35,133 bases of DNA from the NCBI GenBank assembly GCA_009692825.1, contig SHYL01000009.1, positions 1 through 35,133 on the forward strand, given 5' to 3'. Position 1 is the stretch's first letter; every line of letters begins with the position of its first letter. The notes under the pieces were generated by a model, which saw nothing but the letters and a program-made list of their open reading frames with translations, was not told the origin of the DNA and searched no databases. The stretch comes from Dehalococcoidia bacterium. GTDB taxonomy: Bacteria > Chloroflexota > Dehalococcoidia > SHYB01 > SHYL01. Made by a program: the position numbers and the translations under genes. Positions 1 through 8,576 of this stretch are shown in pieces.

Positions 1-1146
1 GGTAACGAGGATATCTCCAGGGAGAACTCTGTCCAGCTCAGCCAGATCCAAAACTATCTTCACGGGACCAGATGCCATGCCGGGCCCAGCGCCCGTTCCG
101 GTTAGCAGGACACGGCTGGCAAGTTTGGAAATCTCGTCTGATTCCATCCCCACCTGGGTAGAAATTGCCGTAAGAGGCCGAGCCTGGACAAGATAGAAAT
201 TGCCGCCTTCTCTGGCCCATTCAACGTCTTGGGGGGCGTGGTAGTGGCCCTCGAGGCGGACTCCAATCTCTGACAACTCCATGATTTCATCATCAGTGAG
301 CTTCTGCTCTACCTGTTTTGCAGGCGGGATTTCCATCTGCATATTTCCCTTGCTGTGCCCATTGCTGCTGGTATTGCGAGTGAGCAACCAGTCCTGCTTA
401 TTAACGCGGCGCTCCAGAATGATGCGCTTCTCTTTATCCACAACGTATAGATCAGGTGTGATGGAGCCTGAAACTACAGCTTCACCCAGGCCGTATGCGG
501 CTTCAATGATTATCCGGTTGGTATTTCCATTATTCGGGTCGATGGTGAACATTACGCCTGATTTTTCAGACTGAACCATGCGCTGCACAGGCACAGCGAT
601 GCCGACCTTCATATGATCGAATTTCTGGTTTTCCCTGTAAAAAATAGCCCTGGCTTCGAACAGGCTCGCCCAGCAGCCCTGCACTGCTTTAACCACATTC
701 TCCGTACCGTTAACGTTCAGGAAAGTGCTCTGCTGGCCAGCAAACGATGCTTCCGGCAGGTCTTCAGCAGTGGCGGAGGAACGTACAGCAACGTAGCCCT
801 CTCCGAGTTCCGCATAGCAGCGTCTTATCGCATCCGCTGTCTCATCAGGCATTTTTGCCTCTACGATTATTTCTTTAATCTTTGCGGCTGATTTATTAAG
901 CGATCCAGAATCGTGAACATTAGTAGTTGAAAGAAGTTTTTTAATCTTGTTGGATAATTTCGTCTTGGCCAAGAATTCAAAATAGGCCTGAGAGGTCACT
1001 ATGAAACCTGGAGGAACAGGTATTCCCGCACGCGTCATTTCGCCAAGGTTCGCACCTTTTCCACCAGCAACCGGAATATCTTCCTTGCCTACGTCGTTAA
1101 ACCAGACGACGGTTTTCTTGTTCAAAGAAATTGCTGACGAAGCCAT
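1..1146 (-). CDS. ppsA: Phosphoenolpyruvate synthase, N-terminal part (3' end outside window)
   Basis: The first 382 codons of a PEP synthase/PPDK-type enzyme, running off the left edge. The ATP-grasp nucleotide-binding domain fills the visible part: near the N-terminus VAGGKGANLGEM, then VPPGFIVTS, the VRSSATAEDLPEASFAGQQ stretch, and DVEWA with QARPLT near residues 320-340. The phosphohistidine swivel domain is just beginning at the edge (GTGAGPGMASG), and the PEP/pyruvate-binding domain lies outside. The family makes PEP from pyruvate and ATP at the start of gluconeogenesis; PPDK is the alternative, but QDVEWA and the overall start look like PpsA. The ATG at 1144-1146 follows a perfect GGAGG at 1151-1155. 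A promoter and a structured leader lie upstream. Confidence 0.93.
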   Translation of the reverse strand, partial: MASSAISLNKKTVVWFNDVGKEDIPVAGGKGANLGEMTRAGIPVPPGFIVTSQAYFEFLAKTKLSNKIKKLLSTTNVHDSGSLNKSAAKIKEIIVEAKMPDETADAIRRCYAELGEGYVAVRSSATAEDLPEASFAGQQSTFLNVNGTENVVKAVQGCWASLFEARAIFYRENQKFDHMKVGIAVPVQRMVQSEKSGVMFTIDPNNGNTNRIIIEAAYGLGEAVVSGSITPDLYVVDKEKRIILERRVNKQDWLLTRNTSSNGHSKGNMQMEIPPAKQVEQKLTDDEIMELSEIGVRLEGHYHAPQDVEWAREGGNFYLVQARPLTAISTQVGMESDEISKLASRVLLTGTGAGPGMASGPVKIVLDLAELDRVLPGDILVT

Positions 1147-1279
1147 TTATCCTCCAAGTACTGTGATGCTGTAACTCCCATAAGGGAGGCGGTTCCTCTC
1201 GAAATCGGTCCCGTTGGCAATCAGACGGGGCGTAAGAAACGAAGACACCCAGATTTTGTATCTGGATGTCATCGGCACG
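1147..1279 (-). promoter_or_regulatory. Structured 5' leader of the PEP synthase mRNA
   Basis: If transcription starts about 7 bases after the -10 box, the leader is about 130 bases. It holds an 11-bp stem (1260-1270 with 1244-1254, five-base loop, one G-U), a 5-bp stem (1225-1229 with 1210-1214) and a CTCCC/GGGAG hairpin (1184-1188 with 1175-1179). The CCTCC at 1185-1189 can instead pair with the GGAGG ribosome binding site at 1151-1155. I do not recognise a known riboswitch class. That it regulates is inference. Confidence 0.45.
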
Positions 1280-1285
1280 GAAGCA

Positions 1286-1313
1286 ATTATAGGGGTGGCT
1301 GAAGTCCTTTCAA
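1286..1313 (-). promoter_or_regulatory. Promoter of PEP synthase gene
   Basis: On the minus strand, TTGAAA (1308-1313) and a perfect TATAAT (1286-1291) are separated by 16 bases. This is a near-consensus housekeeping sigma promoter, oriented toward ppsA. Confidence 0.7.
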
Positions 1314-1421
1314 ATCTAAGCCGACAGAGTGTAAGAGCCTACCTTATTACCAGCGCGATCTACGATTAAAAATATGAATTCAAGTTCGTAAAATAGCATA
1401 GTGAAGTTTGTGAACAATATG

Positions 1422-3995
1422 TTAAGAAACAGTTACCACGGACCCTTCGCTGGATTTCACTACCTCTATCCTGACTGGAAACATCTCTTTTAGCTCTTCT
1501 AAGTGCGTTATGACAAGTATTAATTTGAACTCTGACGAGATGCTGTTGATAGTATCTGCAATCTTCTCCCGTCCCGCAGCGTCCTGCGTTCCAAAACCCT
1601 CATCCAGGAATAGGGTTGGGAGCCGGGCTCCAGCTCTCTGGGCGAGGAGGCGTGACAGTGCAATACGTATCGCCAAGTCTATCCTGAAGGCCTCGCCCCC
1701 GGAATACATCTCGTAGTCCCTGGTGCCAAGCTCATCGGAAATCTGTATGCCCAGCGTTTCCTTCAAACCACCTGTCTTGGTGTCTCTCTGGGTTTCTAGC
1801 TTAAGGCTCATGCGGTTGTCTGTCATACGCCCCAGCAAGCTATTCGCTTCGCTCTCCAACAACGGGACGATGGATTCAATAATCAACGCTTGAGCGCCCT
1901 GCTTGCCTGCTGATTCGGCAATCTCTAAGTACACAGAAACCTCTTCAGAAAGCTGCTGCTTTTCCCTCTCCCTTACGATCGCCTGAGCCTGGAGGTCTTT
2001 CAATCGAGTGAGTTCGCCGTCAACTCCGGCCAGCTCTTTCGACTTACTATCGAGAACATCTTTCAATACCCTAAAGTTTTCACGGACGATATTTATTTTT
2101 GTCTTTAAATCGCTGAATTTTATTAATTCAGATGAGAGATTGTCTCTAAGCATCTCTTCATCTGACAGCGTTTTGTGCCACCTGTCCAGGTTTTGCATAG
2201 AAGCTTGAAGTGACGCTCTTTCCAGAGGCAAGGCGGCTTCAACTTTTGCAAGCTTCTGGTACCTTGTTTCGTAGTCTCTGAGGTGCGCTAACTCCTGCCT
2301 TAAAAATTCGTGCCGGTGCTGATCATATGCAAGTAACACGATCTCTTTTTTAACAGCTTCGAGTTCGTCGCGAGGAGGCTTAGCGAAATCAGCGCTCGAC
2401 AACACCGCTCGCGAATTGTCTACTTCTTTCTGAAATTTTTCTATCTCCTGGCGGGCGGTCAGAATCTCTTCTATTTCTCTTTCGAGTAAAGCGGCTTTAC
2501 GCTGAACAGCTGATTGGTTCTTACGCAACACGGCATCTTCATCGGCAACTGATTTTTTAAGGTTGTCTATCTCAAGCTGGACGCCAGCCATGGAACCACT
2601 GTTGGCGATGTAAGTAACCTTGCGTTTTTCGCCTTCCTGCTGATACGACTGCAGAATTCCAGCACACCTGTCTTCGGCAAGCGGGGTGCCACACAGAGGG
2701 CACGAACCTTCCCCTTTAGACAACTGCTCCATCTTTTGCTTGAGCTCTTCCATCTCTTTTCTGAGCTGAACATTTGCCGCACGAGTATCCGCAACTTGTT
2801 GTGTTAGAGATTCGACCTTAGATTTTTGCTCTCCTAAAGATTTCTCTTGCAAAGCAAACGCAGAGATTTCATTCTGTATATTGGCTATGCCTGCCAGCAC
2901 GGTATCGAATTGTGAAACTTTCACAGCCGCTTTCTGCAGCCTATCGTCCAGAACTTTGATTGTGGAATCGATCCTGGAACGTTCGCTCTCGATATTCCTC
3001 TCAAGGATCACTTTGCGCTCGTTCAGGCCGTGGTAGCGCACCATCTGTACATCTAGCTTGTCTTTTCTAAGGTTGGTATCTTTGAACTTCTGGTAACCGG
3101 ATATCACGTCTGAAGACTGGGAGAGCAGGTCCTCATATTCATTGATCGATTTAGTTCTCGCGGCGATTTCAGCCTCTGCGCGGGAAAACTCTTTTTGAAT
3201 TTGAGATATCGCTTTAACCCTTTCGGCAAGCTGGAATGATTTCACTTCAAAAATACTGTTCGAGTTATTCAGGTCTTCCAATTCCGTTTGTTTGGCGATA
3301 AGAATTTCTGTTTTTTGATCGATCTCTTTTTTAAGGTCCGCCGATATTATTTCAAATGACGGTTTTTTTGTAAGCTGCGCCCCTACTTCTATAGACGCAC
3401 CTTCAAGCCTATAAAGAACCTCTCTGAGTGTTTTTATATGCTCTTTTGCCTTTGTTTCCATTTCTTCATAAAGGCTCAGCCCAAGGATATTGGAAAGCAC
3501 TTCTTTGCGCTTAGCTGGAGCCTTGGAGGTAAATTCATCGGCCTGACCCTGGCGCAAGTAAGCGCTGTTAATAAAAGTGTCATAGTCCAGCCGAATGATC
3601 CCTTTGATTTTGTGCTCGGTGTCACTCATCGTGTTACCGGTCAGTGGGTGCCAGTCAGAACTACTTTCCGGAAGAATCGCGAGGTCAAGAGAACTGGAGC
3701 TTTGCTTTCTCTTCCCTCCACCTTTTGAGTACTTACGGATAACACGATAGCGAGAATCCTGAACGGAAAACTCTAAGGCAACCTGCATATCGGTCTGTCC
3801 AAGATAAACGAGGTCATCATCTAATTTCGCGCGTGATTTACCCCAGATGGCCCATGTAATAGCATCAAGCAGAGCTGATTTGCCGTGGCCGTTTTCGCCG
3901 CACAGGCAAGCGATTTCAATGCCCTCAAAGTTGACAGGCGGAACATTATCCTTGTAGCACATGAAGTTGTAGAGGAACAGCTTAAGCGGAATCAA
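1422..3995 (-). CDS. sbcC: SbcC/Rad50-type SMC-like ATPase
   Basis: An 857-residue ATPase of the Rad50/SbcC family, which with the SbcD/Mre11 nuclease tethers and processes DNA double-strand ends. The N-terminal half of the nucleotide-binding domain has Walker A GENGHGKSALLD (about residues 33-44). Two long charged coiled-coil arms flank a zinc hook, CPLC, near residue 431. The C-terminal half has the ABC signature YSGGEAFR (about 763) and Walker B LFLDEGFGTQD (about 790). Its length is shorter than E. coli SbcC and close to archaeal Rad50. The start is a TTG at 3993-3995 with GGAG about nine bases before it; no in-frame ATG would keep the N-terminal strand MIPLKLFLYNF. No sbcD/mre11 gene adjoins it, so the partner must be elsewhere. 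Confidence 0.93.
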   Translation of the reverse strand: MIPLKLFLYNFMCYKDNVPPVNFEGIEIACLCGENGHGKSALLDAITWAIWGKSRAKLDDDLVYLGQTDMQVALEFSVQDSRYRVIRKYSKGGGKRKQSSSSLDLAILPESSSDWHPLTGNTMSDTEHKIKGIIRLDYDTFINSAYLRQGQADEFTSKAPAKRKEVLSNILGLSLYEEMETKAKEHIKTLREVLYRLEGASIEVGAQLTKKPSFEIISADLKKEIDQKTEILIAKQTELEDLNNSNSIFEVKSFQLAERVKAISQIQKEFSRAEAEIAARTKSINEYEDLLSQSSDVISGYQKFKDTNLRKDKLDVQMVRYHGLNERKVILERNIESERSRIDSTIKVLDDRLQKAAVKVSQFDTVLAGIANIQNEISAFALQEKSLGEQKSKVESLTQQVADTRAANVQLRKEMEELKQKMEQLSKGEGSCPLCGTPLAEDRCAGILQSYQQEGEKRKVTYIANSGSMAGVQLEIDNLKKSVADEDAVLRKNQSAVQRKAALLEREIEEILTARQEIEKFQKEVDNSRAVLSSADFAKPPRDELEAVKKEIVLLAYDQHRHEFLRQELAHLRDYETRYQKLAKVEAALPLERASLQASMQNLDRWHKTLSDEEMLRDNLSSELIKFSDLKTKINIVRENFRVLKDVLDSKSKELAGVDGELTRLKDLQAQAIVREREKQQLSEEVSVYLEIAESAGKQGAQALIIESIVPLLESEANSLLGRMTDNRMSLKLETQRDTKTGGLKETLGIQISDELGTRDYEMYSGGEAFRIDLAIRIALSRLLAQRAGARLPTLFLDEGFGTQDAAGREKIADTINSISSEFKLILVITHLEELKEMFPVRIEVVKSSEGSVVTVS

Positions 3996-4349
3996 AGGTA
4001 CACTCTCCGATTTTGCTCATTATATATTCAGGACTGTGCACTGAGAGTTTTAAGGATTCTTAGATTTCTCGACCAGTTCAAGTAAATTCACTATACTATT
4101 AGCACCAATGTTCTGCAAGTTATCTTACGAATCCCACTAATTGTTGAAAAAATTCACCAGGTTTTCGAATAGTAACGATAGGGTTTTTGAACTAAGCAAT
4201 ATTAGAAATGGAATACCGGACTCAGGTTCTCGAAAGCTTATCTCTGCGGGTTAGCAAAGCATTTCGACAAGGTGATATTAAAATTGCCTTTTAGACATAC
4301 AAACTGAATAAACCACAGGCTATTATTTTTCGGTACACGGAGGGAAATT
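3996..4349. other. Divergent intergenic region between sbcC and rplI
   Basis: An AT-rich 354-base spacer between divergently transcribed genes, with no convincing coding region. A TATAAT for the minus strand lies at 4019-4024, about 25 bases before the sbcC start, without a good -35 box. On the plus strand TTGCCT (4284-4289) with AATAAA 17 bases later is a weak candidate for rplI. No repeats or RNA gene were recognised. Confidence 0.5.
4019..4024 (-). promoter_or_regulatory. Possible -10 box for sbcC
   Basis: A perfect TATAAT on the minus strand, 24 bases before the sbcC TTG start. No sequence resembling TTGACA is found 16-18 bases upstream, so the call rests on the -10 box and position only. 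Confidence 0.35.
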
Positions 4350-4799
4350 GTGAAAGTAATCTTCTTAAAAGACGTCTCCGGCTCCGGCAGAGCTGGAGAA
4401 ATTAAAGATGTCTCTGACGGATATGCAAAAAACTACCTTTTGCCGCACAAGTTAGCCGCTGCTGCAACTGAAGGAATGCTTAATAAAGTAGAAGCCCTTA
4501 AAAAGTCTCAGGAACGACAGGAAGCAAAAACCGAGGGCGAGCTTAGAGATTTGGCCAAGAGGATCTCTGAAGCAGATGTGGTCCTCCCCGCAAAGGTTGG
4601 GGAAGGAAAGAAACTTTACGGCTCTATCACCAATGCAGACATTGCCGAAAAGCTGAGCGATATTACGAGGTCTGAAATAGACAAGCGAAAAGTTGAAATG
4701 GACGAGCCCATAAAGCAAGTCGGGATGCATGAAGTATCGGTTCGTCTATCTCCTTCGATACACGTTAAAGTAAAAGTTAAAGTCGAATCGAATAAGTAA
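4350..4799 (+). CDS. rplI: 50S ribosomal protein L9
   Basis: A 149-residue bL9, the usual length. L9 binds 23S rRNA at the base of the L1 stalk through its N-terminal domain and reaches outward by a long helix. The N-terminal signature is clear: MKVIFLKDVSGSGRAGEIKDVSDGYAKNYLLPHKLA, matching the family's L.DV...GK.G....V..GYARN.L.P pattern. The connecting charged helix follows (about residues 43-75), then the C-terminal domain with KLYGSIT and HEVSVRLSPSIHVKVKV. The GTG start at 4350 has GGAGGG six bases upstream. dnaB begins 18 bases after the stop, the common rplI-dnaB pairing, so they are probably co-transcribed. Confidence 0.97.
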   Translation: MKVIFLKDVSGSGRAGEIKDVSDGYAKNYLLPHKLAAAATEGMLNKVEALKKSQERQEAKTEGELRDLAKRISEADVVLPAKVGEGKKLYGSITNADIAEKLSDITRSEIDKRKVEMDEPIKQVGMHEVSVRLSPSIHVKVKVKVESNK

Positions 4800-4817
4800 A
4801 TCTAACGAGATAAAAAG

Positions 4818-6200
4818 ATGATGTACGCGGAAAATCTCCCACAAAGGTCCCCTCCCCAGGACGTAGAAGCTGAAGAAGCAGTACTGGGCTCAATCCTCAT
4901 AGATAGCTCGTACCTAAATAGAATCTTGCCTTGGTTGAACGTGGATGACTTCTCACGTGAAAAGAACCGGTGGGTCTACGAAGCATGCAGTGACCTGTAC
5001 AGCAGGAGCGTAGCTATCGATCAGCGAACGGTGGCGCACGAACTGGCGAGGAAAGAGCGCCTAAGTCTTGCCGGCGGCGATGCGTACCTGAGCCAACTGG
5101 TCACTATAGTACCGACTCCAATACATATCGAACACTACGGTCGCATCGTAAGAGATTCCGCCGTTATGAGACGCCTGATAAAGGCCGCAGAGGACATCTC
5201 CAACATAGGCTATTCCAACCAACCAGTCGTGGATGATGCGATCACGAAAGCAGAGGATGTACTTTTCAGGCTGAGGACGGGTCAGGAAAAACAAGGCTTT
5301 GTGGCTCTCAAGGATGTATTAACTAACTATTACGTGGAAGCTAAGCCGGGCTCAAGCAAACGTGAGCAAGAACTGCCTCACGTGCCTTCAGGATTCATCG
5401 ACCTGGACAAACTGATGGGCGGCGGACTACAAAGGTCTGACCTTCTAATCCTTGCCGCGAGACCCGCGATGGGCAAAAGCTCGCTGGCGCTGAGCATCGC
5501 TAAAAATGCCGCTTCAAAAGGTGCAAGGGTGGCTCTTTTCAGTCTTGAAATGGGCCGTGAGCAGATCGCATACCGGTTGATCTCAATGCAAACGGCAATC
5601 GATATGCAGCGCATCAGGCTGAACAATACCAAGTCAAGCGAAGAGGACAGGATCGACCAGGCTATCGACGAGCTATCCCAGCTTGCCATCTGGATAGACG
5701 ACTCCGCGACGCTTGCGCCAATGGAGATGCGAAGCAAATGTCACAGGCTCAGCCTTGAAGTACGCGGGCTCGACCTGATAATCGTCGACTATATACAGCT
5801 GATGGGTTCTGTGGGCAACAAATTCAACAACCGCGTTCAGGAAATGAGCGAAATATCCCGCGCAATCAAAGCGATGGCGAAAGAATTCAAAGTGCCTATA
5901 ATCGCCCTTTCACAGTTAAACAGAGCTGTGGAAATGAGGCAGGACCATAAGCCACAGCTGGCAGACTTACGTGAAAGCGGAAGCATCGAACAGGACGCTG
6001 ACATTGTGATGTTTATTTTCAGAGAGGCTTACTATACGAAGCAGGAGACGTGGCTAAGGCTTCACCCCAGCGAACCTTACCCTGAACACATAGCTCAAAT
6101 CATCGTCGCCAAGCATAGACACGGGCCGCCCGGTGAAGTGTCCCTGCGGTTCGACAACCGGATAGCCACGTTCCAGGACCTGCAAAAGGTAAACGGCTGA
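4818..6200 (+). CDS. dnaB: Replicative DNA helicase DnaB
   Basis: A 460-residue DnaB, the hexameric 5'-3' helicase at the replication fork. The N-terminal collar domain shows QDVEAEEAVLGSILID (about residues 13-28) and GGDAYLSQL. The RecA-like C-terminal domain has Walker A AARPAMGKSS (about 214-222), FSLEMG with its conserved glutamate, the Walker B/DYIQLM motif (about 324), the LSQLNRAVE arginine-finger region and LRESGSIEQDADIVMF. There is no intein or other insertion. The sequence begins ATG ATG, so the start may be either 4818 or 4821; the ribosome binding site is weak, which fits coupling to rplI 18 bases upstream. Confidence 0.97.
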   Translation: MMYAENLPQRSPPQDVEAEEAVLGSILIDSSYLNRILPWLNVDDFSREKNRWVYEACSDLYSRSVAIDQRTVAHELARKERLSLAGGDAYLSQLVTIVPTPIHIEHYGRIVRDSAVMRRLIKAAEDISNIGYSNQPVVDDAITKAEDVLFRLRTGQEKQGFVALKDVLTNYYVEAKPGSSKREQELPHVPSGFIDLDKLMGGGLQRSDLLILAARPAMGKSSLALSIAKNAASKGARVALFSLEMGREQIAYRLISMQTAIDMQRIRLNNTKSSEEDRIDQAIDELSQLAIWIDDSATLAPMEMRSKCHRLSLEVRGLDLIIVDYIQLMGSVGNKFNNRVQEMSEISRAIKAMAKEFKVPIIALSQLNRAVEMRQDHKPQLADLRESGSIEQDADIVMFIFREAYYTKQETWLRLHPSEPYPEHIAQIIVAKHRHGPPGEVSLRFDNRIATFQDLQKVNG

Positions 6201-6210
6201 ACAAATCCCA

Positions 6211-6246
6211 TTGACTCTAGACTTATACTTTAGATTAAAGTCTAAA
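6211..6246 (+). promoter_or_regulatory. Promoter with overlapping inverted repeat before the 6269 gene
   Basis: TTGACT (6211-6216) is followed 16-17 bases later by GATTAAA (6233-6239); a TATACT also sits at 6224-6229. A palindrome TTTAGA-6-TCTAAA (6229-6234 and 6241-6246) overlaps the -10 region, which is where a repressor would bind. The start codon is 22 bases beyond. Promoter assignment is moderate; the operator role is inference. Confidence 0.45.
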
Positions 6247-6268
6247 ACTTAATTCTAGAATAGGCGAA

Positions 6269-6691
6269 ATGGCAAAAGGAAAGGCAATACCTGCCGCAGG
6301 ACGTTCGAGTTCACGCGTAGGCAAGCTCGGCATCGATTGGAATATGGCTGTGTTCAAAGCACTGGCCACGTTCACTGCTTTCTTTTACCTGATTTATAAA
6401 GGTATAAACACCTTTTATAATGCCGCACATGCTACCGACGAACAATACCTGCTCGTAATGCCGGGGTTGCTGGGACTTGTAGTGGCAGGCACAATCGCAA
6501 GACAGATAAAAGAGCCCGATAAGAATATCCATCTGATGCAGGTAGGCAGCCTCGCAATGATTGCGTTTGCCATCACGGATGCTTTTCTGCCCGGCGGCGA
6601 AGGCTACGGTATAGCTATACTTCAGGGATTTCTCGCCTTCGATCTGATAATGCTTCATCCAACGCGAGAAAAACTTACCAAGTTCTGGTAA
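6269..6691 (+). CDS. Unrecognised small membrane protein
   Basis: I do not recognise this 140-residue protein. The N-terminal 20 residues are basic and serine-rich (MAKGKAIPAAGRSSSRVGKL). After that come four likely membrane segments: about residues 28-45 (AVFKALATFTAFFYLIYKG), 60-78 (YLLVMPGLLGLVVAGTIA), 92-108 (VGSLAMIAFAITDAFL) and 114-130 (YGIAILQGFLAFDLIML). The loop RQIKEPDKNIHLM is charged. The gene has its own candidate promoter with an inverted repeat, so it need not share the dnaB message. Codon use looks like that of its neighbours. It is read as a real gene because of the clean membrane topology and an ATG preceded by AGGCGA, though the binding site is weak. Confidence 0.7.
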   Translation: MAKGKAIPAAGRSSSRVGKLGIDWNMAVFKALATFTAFFYLIYKGINTFYNAAHATDEQYLLVMPGLLGLVVAGTIARQIKEPDKNIHLMQVGSLAMIAFAITDAFLPGGEGYGIAILQGFLAFDLIMLHPTREKLTKFW

Positions 6692-6746
6692 ACAACCCTT
6701 CTACTATTTTTCAGCGTTCGCAATCGACGGCACCAGCTAAAAATTC

Positions 6747-7921
6747 CTACGCACCGGCAAAGCAACTGTTCGACTGAAACTCCGCTTTCAAAGGTATTGC
6801 TGACGTCATCTGAATGATGATACGTCCGCCTGGGTCGACTGCCGGCAGCAGGTCATAGCAGTAAACAGAGTTAACATCATCCCGACGATAAACAATCGCG
6901 GCGAAATCTCGGTCTATAAACCCCTCTGTCTCAGGCGTAAAGGGAAGATAGCTGATGCCTATTGGGCCGCCGCCTGTCGCGAGCATAGCAAATGAAGGCT
7001 CATTATTGTCATGAACAAGTGCAAGCTGTTTAGAAATATCTGACTGGTCTTTATAGCCATCCCCTGCCCAGATTCGCTGTGCGGTCCCATCCATATCCTG
7101 CATTATGCTGCCGCATACAGGCACAGCCATCCGTGGAATAAAACCTCCACCGCTTAGCAATCCTATTTTCTGAGTCAGGGTATTGCGTAAAGTGACGTCG
7201 AAAGCATCGAGCGGGCAAACAGTGCGAAGCTAGTCCCAGCTTGGACGCTCACTCTCAGAGAAACCCCTGGGATTTATGCACTTTAGCGGTGGCACCCAGG
7301 TGTCATAGGCACCGAATTCAAAGGTTGTAGACAACGGCGCGCCCACTTCGCCGAGTATCTCGCCTTCCTGAACGTCCACACTTACCTTACGAGAGCAATA
7401 TTTCTGATATTCCCCGTTCTCAGTGGTGAATTCTGTGCAATTATCGAATGGAGCCGCTGCAAGGGCGACCAGCTCAGGGTTTACCAGGGTTCTCACATGG
7501 TAGAAGTAACCTTCAAGCTCTGCGCAGGGGCTGAAGCGAATAGTGTAATCGCTATATTAAGGACCGCCTGCATATTTGTGAGTGAAGAAAGAAAGTTCCC
7601 ATACACGGACTGCGCCTGGTGCGCGCACGGGTAAGTTTGTGGCGTTCGCGGGCAGGTTAATGTACACGTGATCGCTCGGCCATGTGTTGCCCGGCACAAA
7701 GATATGACCGAGCGGTTCAATAAACGCAATGTCATCGCTTGAAGAACCTAATGGAGACGCGCGATACCAAACCTGAGTTGATCGACAAGACCTGAAGTTC
7801 TTTCCCGGTCCATAAGCGGTATCTTCGCTACCTTTTTAATACGGCTGAGAAATAAAAATATCAAGGCTGCAGCAAAAATAAGACCGAGAACTAACGGCAG
7901 AATTAGCTTAATGGAGCCCAT
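6747..7921 (-). pseudogene. Decayed gene for a membrane-anchored exported protein (one frameshift, two stops)
   Basis: Reading from the ATG at 7919-7921 gives an N-terminal membrane anchor (MGSIKLILPLVLGLIFAAAL, then IFLFLSRIK). The frame is then lost in a run of five T on the plus strand at 7833-7837; adding one base restores KKGSEDTAYGPGKNF and a long continuous protein. That frame is broken by TAA at 7557-7559 (GGP/YSDYTI) and TAG at 7230-7232 (SWD/LRTVC) but stays protein-like on both sides, ending at 6747. The repaired product would be 391 residues. The segment EPLGHIFVPGNTWPSDHVY recalls a motif in exported M23-peptidase-like proteins; this family link is a guess. It overlaps the 3' end of plsY by 14 bases and was probably the last gene of that operon. 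Confidence 0.8.
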
Positions 7922-8573
7922 CTGCATGCCTCGTGTCTCTATCGAAACAAATACGGTAAGACACAGTCTGCCACGGCGGTTGATGTAATTTTTGCCCTCT
8001 TGTGACCATGAGATTTGATTTATACCTGCTTCCGAGGATGCGACGGAATATAGTCAGCCATAAAAAGCTAAGGATGCCAATAATTACAGTTTGCTCTTCG
8101 CCAAGCAGAAACGCCCACAACGGCATGAATAGAAAGTTTATCAACATCGTCAGCCCAGCGCTCTTGAATAAATAGAGGCTGACACCAAGAGTCACCAAGA
8201 ATATAATCAGCGGAAGGGGCGCAATGATAAAGATGGCGCCAAAGCTAGTGGCCATACCTCGGCCGCCGGAGAACCCATAAAATACTGGCCAGCTGTGGCC
8301 AATCACAGCTGCTAAGCCGACAAAAATGTACTGGTAAGTTTCTAAGCCAAGAAGTCTGCCCGCAAGTACAGGCAGAAGTCCTTTGGCTACATCAAAGCAT
8401 CCAACAATTGTCGCGGGCCCTTTACCGAGAGTCCTGAAAGTATTCGATACGCCAGGGTTGCCGGAGCCAACAGTTCTCAGGTCCACACCTTTTAGCTTTT
8501 CCCCTATGATGAAAGCCGGATTAATCGAACCAACTAGGTAGGCAAATAGCGCTAGTGCTATGAAATAGAGCAC
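7908..8573 (-). CDS. plsY: Glycerol-3-phosphate acyltransferase PlsY
   Basis: PlsY transfers the acyl group from acyl phosphate to glycerol 3-phosphate in the membrane, the first step of phospholipid synthesis. The family motifs are present: LVGSINPAFI at the N-terminus, LRTVGSGNPGVSNTFRTLGK (about residues 33-52), the FDVAKG segment, and GHSWPVFYGFSGGRGMAT (about 92-109) with the catalytic-site glycines. Several membrane segments are evident. The final 28 residues (from QKLHQPP) extend past the usual PlsY end and look like unconserved sequence; the downstream pseudogene starts within them. The GTG start lies three bases after the fabZ stop, so the two are translationally coupled. Confidence 0.93.
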   Translation of the reverse strand: MLYFIALALFAYLVGSINPAFIIGEKLKGVDLRTVGSGNPGVSNTFRTLGKGPATIVGCFDVAKGLLPVLAGRLLGLETYQYIFVGLAAVIGHSWPVFYGFSGGRGMATSFGAIFIIAPLPLIIFLVTLGVSLYLFKSAGLTMLINFLFMPLWAFLLGEEQTVIIGILSFLWLTIFRRILGSRYKSNLMVTRGQKLHQPPWQTVSYRICFDRDTRHADGLH

Positions 8574-8576
8574 CGT

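Noticed and set aside
281-891. Plus-strand open frames over the ppsA region
   Set aside because: They are in other frames of a well-conserved PEP synthase and resemble no protein.
1147-1279. A T-box or other known riboswitch before ppsA
   Set aside because: A GAGAGGAACCG segment faintly recalls the T-box antiterminator, but the specifier loop and conserved T-box bases are missing.
7230-7559. Recoded stop codons or selenocysteine/pyrrolysine-like readthrough
   Set aside because: TAA and TAG are used as normal stops throughout the window, no UGA is involved, and a third lesion (frameshift) is present in the same gene.
7493-7735. An 80-codon open frame inside the decayed exported-protein gene
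   Set aside because: It overlaps another frame that reads as continuous protein with the sequences on either side; its own translation has no recognisable pattern.
7826-7843. Programmed -1 frameshifting at the A-run in the decayed gene
   Set aside because: The heptamer is not a full slippery site (TAAAAAG), no clear downstream stimulator was seen, and two in-frame stops follow.
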